Source of the DNA: CAYTXJ01 sp965613025
GTDB taxonomy: Bacteria > Desulfobacterota > DSM-4660 > Desulfatiglandales > JALVMZ01
Assembly: GCA_965613025.1 (NCBI GenBank)
Contig: CBFDUE010000094.1
Span: 1 to 7,351, forward strand
DNA length: 7,351 nucleotides
Direction of reading: 5' to 3'
Both the position numbers and the translations under genes were made by a program. How positions within the stretch are numbered: the stretch's first letter is position 1; each line of letters begins with the position of its first letter. The notes beneath the pieces were generated by a model. That model was not told the origin of the DNA and made no database searches. It saw only the letters and a program-made list of their open reading frames with translations. Below, piece by piece: positions 6,301 through 7,351 of the stretch.

Positions 6301-7351
6301 AAGAGGTTAACATATATAAAACAGATCCATTAAACTCTGATACTGATCAGGATGGTATAACAGACAAGAATGATTCATACCCTCTTGATCCTCGTCCTAT
6401 ATTAGAGATTACCACTACTCCCATACCCTTATATGCCATGCCTGGAAGACTATATACTGTCTCATATCACGGTTATGATTACGGAGCTAATCAGGTATTG
6501 AGTCCATGTTCTAAGTTAAACTTTGTTGATAGAAGCATCCTGCCTGAACATGATTGGGTGGAGATTTTGGAAGGAGAATGTCAATGGACTATTAAATGGA
6601 TGCCCACTGATCAGGATGTGGGGAAGAGCTATACCATAGATACCATATTAAAGGATTCAATGGGTCAATATTCAGATCCCATATCATTTACTGTTACTGT
6701 CTTAGAGCCTTTGGAAGTTGCACCTGATAGGGCCGTAATAGTGAGGCTAAATGGTAAGGATTTAGAGAAGGTCTTTGAAGTATTTGGAGGTGTTCCTCAT
6801 CAATCAGTGCCTTACTATATGTATGAGCTTTTGGATGAAGAGGGTCAGGTTATAGAGGATGGGAATATCTATGAAGATCAGGATGGAAAGTTTAGATATC
6901 ATTTTAATACTTCAGGTAAGAGTGGCACATACAGACTTAAGGTGATGGATGGAGCGGGTTTTTACACCATTTCAGGCCCTATTGTGGTAGAGGATGTGGT
7001 TGCAGAGAAGCTGAATATGGATAGCACCGATCCTGTAGATCCATCCAGTGGCGGGATTCGCACTTTGGAGGATCCTGGCTCTGTATATAATGGTGCAACT
7101 ATAGAGATCAGTGCAGGCTCTATTGATGAGCCTGTTACAGTGACATTTATGCTTGTAAGTGAAGGGGGGCCCTATATACCTGAAGATGTGATATCTGGGG
7201 ATGTAGTGGAGATAGGTGCAGAGACCTCTTCAGGGGATGCGAAGTTTATAACACCTGTTGAGGTAAGCATCCCTTATGGTGGGATAAGTGGGCTTGAAGA
7301 TCCCAGGGTCTATACCTTTGATGAAGAGGAGGGAAGATGGATATGGATAAG
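3..7351 (+). CDS. Giant modular cell-surface/secreted protein, partial at both ends
   Basis: Codons from base 3 run open to the right edge: 2449 residues with no stop, while the other two + frames stop within the first 70 bases. The reading is clearly protein-like. It shows repeated Ig-like and FnIII-like modules, three blocks of Asp-rich calcium loops (DxDxDG type), two parallel beta-helices with SPCIDA/GAYEY caps, and a ZU5-like end. There are only nine Cys, and Asp/Glu are abundant, which fits an exported acidic protein. The first in-frame ATG (base 537) sits inside an FnIII-like module, so it is not the start. No signal peptide, transmembrane anchor or sorting tail is visible, because both ends lie outside. 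Likely role: adhesion, glycan or matrix binding at the cell surface, inferred from architecture only. No catalytic residues of a known enzyme family were recognised. A complete protein well above 2500 residues is expected. The coding call is very sure; the function is not. Confidence 0.97.
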   Translation, partial: MIFSKIHFVEATGVYEDETFVKGVIHQRIEPDGSKNTEIFIFTDYPFEDIQTITIEGPSGSQTYTPGQLDFYAQWNAFYLLTPGAPQPGLYTFTIVDKNGDSWTDTDLQLINRSLPLPYTDTFDPQDGKVITSKTPSFSWEVAKGYKIPLYYQIQISDPEKGPDDLDWFPFSSDREKYMRCYTLPEGILSPGKSYKWRVVVYDNEDLKLSQNRAVSSWQTFTLDSQPVHSSPPVIDISKWGVSTYASKESSSVLCWVRIIDLDGVSNDGFSHSVSVSFPDGNTYPLYYSTLNSRLNIKSPISGFYSAVIPGEPEGTYTFTVIDPDGLSSTVQENLTVSPLSIPYTPSISPSVVNEYITAYFDDVYVDGELYDDFEDATIDLNRWDFYSEGVTSIEGGRLKVQNSNSVGGTGSGLKFIDPDTINSIRAKVEVDEISSDKAKARIWGFFFNNGSGDVFAEIAVRKDKITYQVIEYKETESLKMKYLKNGDFTSISSGQEVTLSISWDKYNNTLTLKAQTDTLYSTTYYTESPTYPLRVFHNKGIGTRIPLMLEDTTPTFTFDPIEGATRYALRIYDYKEDYVIWTAQSFTPSITIPPGILEPFSLYKAELRADDGDHPIDIDNFSVSERFEFYTGSEDNNPFIDIRNEGVISDSTPIGDFLVFRVRVFDAQGVPEDISKVTVSLPDGREIPLYYDEEEFNRSMVSGTYSHYEISPQSGIYTFTVTDMDGNSFSVSDSFTYSPFEYPSSINLLPAHNSIVGYTQTIAFDWNNIPGASFYQLEIFDKEYNELFTFHSTESQFSLPPGYLKPGSLYSYKVSAFREFIQDNLDNLISLPWEPISNIPTFFTSGLKEGGYTPTIELDGDGVSVAHVIDPYGEDLFSLVFEVFVKDQDGVPENIRSVKVIFPDGSTEMELTYDIGDSDGHYIGNIMYDDPANIPIGTYTFVVQDFDGNTSQISDALKSVNPIPVVKQVFPQDDSTVYGTGLLFRWTPVPEASFYEVEIYDAQEDTQIAESGMLTKTSFLLPSDVLKPNNSYSYRVIAYREPDSYTNIENHSLQLGAFRFTLYALLNDSDGDNMDDDWELLYLGDLTHDGSSDTEGDGLTDLEEFLAKTNPTLSDSDMDGLSDGDEVNKYGTDPTDPDTDKDGFSDNEEITWQSDPLETSSIPKIPPGTYYVDSDNPAFGMGTAEDPWNTIHHAIDMVNNAEEGSYTIVLSSGNYTLVSEGGREPDEPLVINHHNLSIVGTEEQGIKPTIFVENPQFWKTGITIKADNIRIQGLKLMGFDKDIECLGEKLDPVVDIYISDNEIENNDGYWIGIMATNAVNLTIVNNIIKTSQQDDSQEKTGVYFSEVYDSFIVDNLFDIYSGDAIYITGGKNCNITRNEIFGSSSLQSETGVYIYFSDTHRITNNLIKGFQYGTYLSDADTITVTFNTEVENEYAVFEAGGYTVTVLYNIFAYNQSGVVAGNGAFADYNDFWENDYYIGGEVKVGYNNIFKDPGFEDPQNNYHLLSSSPCIDASRITEGGKDLDNIVRPQGRSWDLGAYEYSVADTDGDGMADYWEDRYGLNLQDSGDAQLDSDSDGLTNLEEWNSFTNPIIADTDMDLISDGQELKELLTDPLNPDSDLDGFYDGEEVNNGSDPKDAQSIPTIPSGKYYVDADADSLGDGSIERPWKSLHHAINIINQAEAGPITVYVDEGNYVVKAAGGFEDDTHLEITHDDVRVIGIGDNRPTISGILANVWQYGIEVSSDNTILRGLYLKDFPIDIGVNGDFEDPVENITIENNKIEVNYISGITIGHQGESEEYTPCVSNVNIKGNYIWTNFNTTDTGPSGSQNIWVIYLANVKDFEISDNYLDLSNSLSGIGISTLASSDGSILRNTIISTGQKANTAILMQGISDGSDSENILIQNNLVNNFFYGIYSINTDTEILNNTIVQNTVGIMDQSITSANIRYNIIAYNAQGINGYTETTADFNDFWSNSTDYIGISVGENNIFKDPLFSDLDQNNFHLTSESPCIDATDRTEGGLDLDGNLRPAGSYWDMGAYEYIYEIDTDNDGLLDSEEYEIGTDPNNPDSDMDGLLDGDEVNNYTTNPLNSDTDGDGLTDGEEVNIYKTDPLNSDTDQDGITDKNDSYPLDPRPILEITTTPIPLYAMPGRLYTVSYHGYDYGANQVLSPCSKLNFVDRSILPEHDWVEILEGECQWTIKWMPTDQDVGKSYTIDTILKDSMGQYSDPISFTVTVLEPLEVAPDRAVIVRLNGKDLEKVFEVFGGVPHQSVPYYMYELLDEEGQVIEDGNIYEDQDGKFRYHFNTSGKSGTYRLKVMDGAGFYTISGPIVVEDVVAEKLNMDSTDPVDPSSGGIRTLEDPGSVYNGATIEISAGSIDEPVTVTFMLVSEGGPYIPEDVISGDVVEIGAETSSGDAKFITPVEVSIPYGGISGLEDPRVYTFDEEEGRWIWI
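351..677 (+). other. FnIII-like module F1
   Basis: Residues 117-225. The pattern matches bacterial fibronectin-III-like spacers: a P-x-DG opening, a SFSWE strand with the core Trp, a YYQIQISD strand, then LxPGKSYKWRVVVYD, the usual G-x-x-Y-x-W-x-V strand, and a final WQTFTL strand. It is longer than F2-F4 because of an insert around residues 161-180. It contains Cys 181. It likely acts as a spacer, or binds ligand with the Ig-like partner. Confidence 0.6.
696..1022 (+). other. Ig-like module A2
   Basis: Residues 232-340. It opens with PPVIDIS and has the central RIIDLDGVSNDG turn, a VSFPDGNTYPLYY hairpin and the closing GTYTFTVIDPDG. The same three landmarks recur in A3 and A4 at similar spacing, so these are diverged copies of one module. 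Cys 255 has no obvious partner within the module. Confidence 0.65.
1029..1622 (+). other. Jelly-roll (concanavalin/LamG-like) insertion
   Basis: Residues 343-540, between Ig-like module A2 and FnIII-like module F2. The segment YDDFEDATIDLNRWDF followed by GGRLKV is the usual opening of bacterial concanavalin-like lectin/glucanase-fold domains (D-[DF]-F-x(5,7)-D-x-x-x-W, then an E-G-G-x-L strand). Long alternating beta strands follow, including INSIRAKVEV, ARIWGFFF, VTLSISWDKYNNTLTL and PLRVFHN. No ExDxxE glycosidase motif is seen, so a binding or structural role is more likely than catalysis. None of the other three module pairs carries this insert. Confidence 0.55.
1623..1904 (+). other. FnIII-like module F2
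   Basis: Residues 541-634. It shares landmarks with F1, F3 and F4: TPTFTFDPIEGATRYALRIYD (the W/F-x-P-[IV]-x-G-A-x-x-Y-x-[LV]-x-I-x-D signature), then IPPGILEPFSLYKAELRA and a final RFEFYT strand. The core Trp of the first strand is replaced by Phe here. It lacks the opening part of the other F modules, where the jelly-roll insertion joins. Confidence 0.6.
1911..2219 (+). other. Ig-like module A3
   Basis: Residues 637-739. Landmarks: NPFIDI, RVRVFDAQGVPEDI, VSLPDGREIPLYYDEE and the closing GIYTFTVTDMDGNSFS. It is the cleanest copy of this module in the window and a good query for recognising the others. Confidence 0.65.
2226..2543 (+). other. FnIII-like module F3
   Basis: Residues 742-847. 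It shows FDWNNIPGASFYQLEIFD, LPPGYLKPGSLYSYKVSAFRE and a final FFTSG strand. It aligns closely with F4 (PEASFYEVEIYD; LKPNNSYSYRVIAYRE), which suggests that A3-F3 and A4-F4 are the most recently duplicated pair. Confidence 0.65.
2544..2885 (+). other. Ig-like module A4
   Basis: Residues 848-961. Landmarks: TPTIEL, FEVFVKDQDGVPENI, VIFPDGSTEMELTYD and the closing GTYTFVVQDFDGNTS. It pairs with F4 just downstream, as in the three earlier pairs. Confidence 0.65.
2886..3200 (+). other. FnIII-like module F4
   Basis: Residues 962-1066. It has FRWTPVPEASFYEVEIYD, then LKPNNSYSYRVIAYRE and a final FRFTLYA strand. It is the last of the Ig/FnIII pairs. The first calcium-binding motif begins only three residues after it. 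Confidence 0.65.
3207..3473 (+). repeat. Calcium-binding TSP3-like block, copy a (four motifs)
   Basis: Residues 1069-1157. Four Asp-rich loops begin at D1069, D1094, D1116 and D1139, spaced 25, 22 and 23 residues. Examples are DSDGDNMDDDWE, DSDMDGLSDGDE and DTDKDGFSDNEE, separated by TNP or TDP turns. This is the pattern of thrombospondin type 3 repeats and related bacterial EF-hand-like loops, which bind Ca2+ and stiffen linkers. The second motif (DTEGDGLTDLEE) has Glu instead of Asp at its third position. It joins the FnIII modules to beta-helix 1. Confidence 0.9.
3513..4628 (+). other. Right-handed parallel beta-helix 1 with choice-of-anchor Q type cap
   Basis: Residues 1171-1542. It opens with YYVDSDNP...GTAEDPWNTIHHAID, the N-terminal cap typical of DUF1565/PbH1 surface proteins. 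Rungs follow, each with an Asn at the inner turn (residues 1302, 1327, 1356, 1379, 1406, 1428, 1450; examples SDNEI, VNNII, TRNEI, TNNLI). The end shows FKDPGF, YHLLSSSPCIDAS, a DLDN..RPQG segment and GAYEY, the cap of proteins annotated as choice-of-anchor Q domain. Such helices occur in polysaccharide lyases and adhesins. I see no lyase catalytic signature, so glycan or surface binding is an inference. Confidence 0.9.
4638..4910 (+). repeat. Calcium-binding TSP3-like block, copy b (four motifs)
   Basis: Residues 1546-1636. Loops begin at D1546, D1573, D1595 and D1618, spaced 27, 22 and 23. The first, DTDGDGMADYWEDRYGLN, has the W-E-x-x-Y-G-L tail common in the first motif of such bacterial linkers. 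The third loop reads DTDMDLISDGQE: the usual Gly after the third Asp is replaced by Leu. The block starts three residues after the GAYEY of beta-helix 1 and leads into beta-helix 2. Confidence 0.9.
4950..6122 (+). other. Right-handed parallel beta-helix 2 with choice-of-anchor Q type cap
   Basis: Residues 1650-2040. It has the same parts as helix 1: YYVDADAD...GSIERPWKSLHHAIN at the start, Asn-turn rungs (1779, 1812, 1847, 1873, 1905, 1926, 1948; examples IENNKI, KGNYI, LRNTI, QNNLV, LNNTI), and the end FKDPLF, FHLTSESPCIDAT, LDLDGNLRPAG, GAYEY. It is 19 residues longer than helix 1, and the extra length lies between the first and sixth rungs. Binding specificity cannot be read from the sequence. 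Confidence 0.9.
6135..6392 (+). repeat. Calcium-binding TSP3-like block, copy c (four motifs, no helix after it)
   Basis: Residues 2045-2130. Loops begin at D2045, D2067, D2090 and D2113, spaced 22, 23 and 23: DTDNDGLLDSEE, DSDMDGLLDGDE, DTDGDGLTDGEE, DTDQDGITDKND. This is the most regular of the three blocks and all four loops keep the Gly. The last loop ends in NDSYPLDPRP, the usual closing of such arrays (DxxPxDP). It starts four residues after the GAYEY of beta-helix 2 and is followed by an Ig-like module rather than a third helix. Confidence 0.92.
6399..6707 (+). other. Cadherin/Put-Ig-like beta-sandwich module
   Basis: Residues 2133-2235. It opens with a P-rich strand (PIPLYAMPGRLYTVSYHGYD) and then has a Leu/Val strand pattern. 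A WTIKWMPTDQDVGKSYTIDTIL segment follows, and the last strand is DPISFTVTVLE. The W-x-P-[TD]-D-x-D-x-G turn followed by a final FTVTV strand is the usual build of bacterial 'putative Ig' and cadherin-like modules. Cys 2169 and Cys 2193 could form a disulfide. Confidence 0.55.
6708..7007 (+). other. Beta-sandwich (Ig-like) module, unrecognised family
   Basis: Residues 2236-2335. Strands are visible at RAVIVRLNG, YYMYELLDEEG, KFRYHFNTSG and the closing GTYRLKVMDGAG. That closing segment resembles the Y-x-F-x-V-x-D-x-x-G close of modules A1-A4, so this may be a distant relative of those Ig-like modules. The first half is too diverged to say more. Confidence 0.45.
7008..7351 (+). other. ZU5-like domain, cut by window edge
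   Basis: Residues 2336-2449. A Gly-rich turn (SSGGIRTLEDPGSVYNGATIEISAGSI, residues 2348-2374) is followed by VTVTFMLV, GDVVEIGAE, a TPVEVSIPY strand and VYTFDEEEGRWIWI. The order 'G-x-V, I-x-I-x-A-G-S/A-[IL], x-V-T-[VI]-T' and then P-V-x-[LV]-x-[IL]-P-Y and Y-x-x-D-E-x-x-G-x-W matches ZU5 domains found near the C-terminus of bacterial surface proteins. This suggests that the true C-terminus may be a few hundred residues beyond the edge, but that is inference. Confidence 0.5.

Noticed and set aside
3207..6392. Repeated Asp-rich stretches as a dockerin (cellulosome) module
   Set aside because: Dockerins have two loops of about 22 residues; here there are blocks of four loops acting as linkers, which fits TSP3-like arrays better.
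1..7351. CRISPR array, RNA gene, mobile element, defence or toxin system
   Set aside because: No short direct repeats with spacers, no tRNA or rRNA segments, no transposase and no inverted terminal repeats were seen; all recurrence is at the protein-module level.

Overview
The whole window lies inside one protein-coding gene. Translating the + strand from base 3 gives 2449 codons without a stop, up to the right edge. No start codon with a ribosome-binding site and no stop codon is present, so both ends of the gene lie outside. Residue n of the fragment starts at base 3n; all residue numbers below use this count. The encoded protein is a giant, acidic, secreted or cell-surface mosaic protein built from beta-rich modules. 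No second gene, RNA gene, mobile element or CRISPR array was found.

Layout: (1) bases 3-3200 hold four alternating pairs of an Ig-like module and a fibronectin-III-like module. One pair is split by a roughly 200-residue jelly-roll (concanavalin-like) insertion. (2) Bases 3207-4628 and 4638-6122 hold two head-to-tail copies of a larger unit. Each copy is a block of four calcium-binding, thrombospondin-3-like motifs, followed by a seven-rung right-handed parallel beta-helix that ends in the 'choice-of-anchor Q' type cap (SPCIDA ... GAYEY). (3) Bases 6135-6392 hold a third calcium-binding block, this time without a helix. (4) Bases 6399-7351 hold two further beta-sandwich modules and the start of a ZU5-like domain, cut by the window edge.

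The modules suggest an extended stalk: Ig/FnIII pairs as spacer, calcium-rigidified linkers, and two beta-helices as likely binding or carbohydrate-facing parts. Function (adhesion, glycan binding, matrix or S-layer attachment) is inferred from architecture; no catalytic motif was recognised.

Organism: a bacterium using the standard code is most likely. Hand counts of single lines give about 30-35% GC in the beta-helices and 42-55% near the right end. Arg is mostly AGA/AGG and ATA is common for Ile. Such mosaics are typical of large surface proteins in anaerobic or uncultured environmental bacteria (and some archaea), but the window does not fix the phylum.
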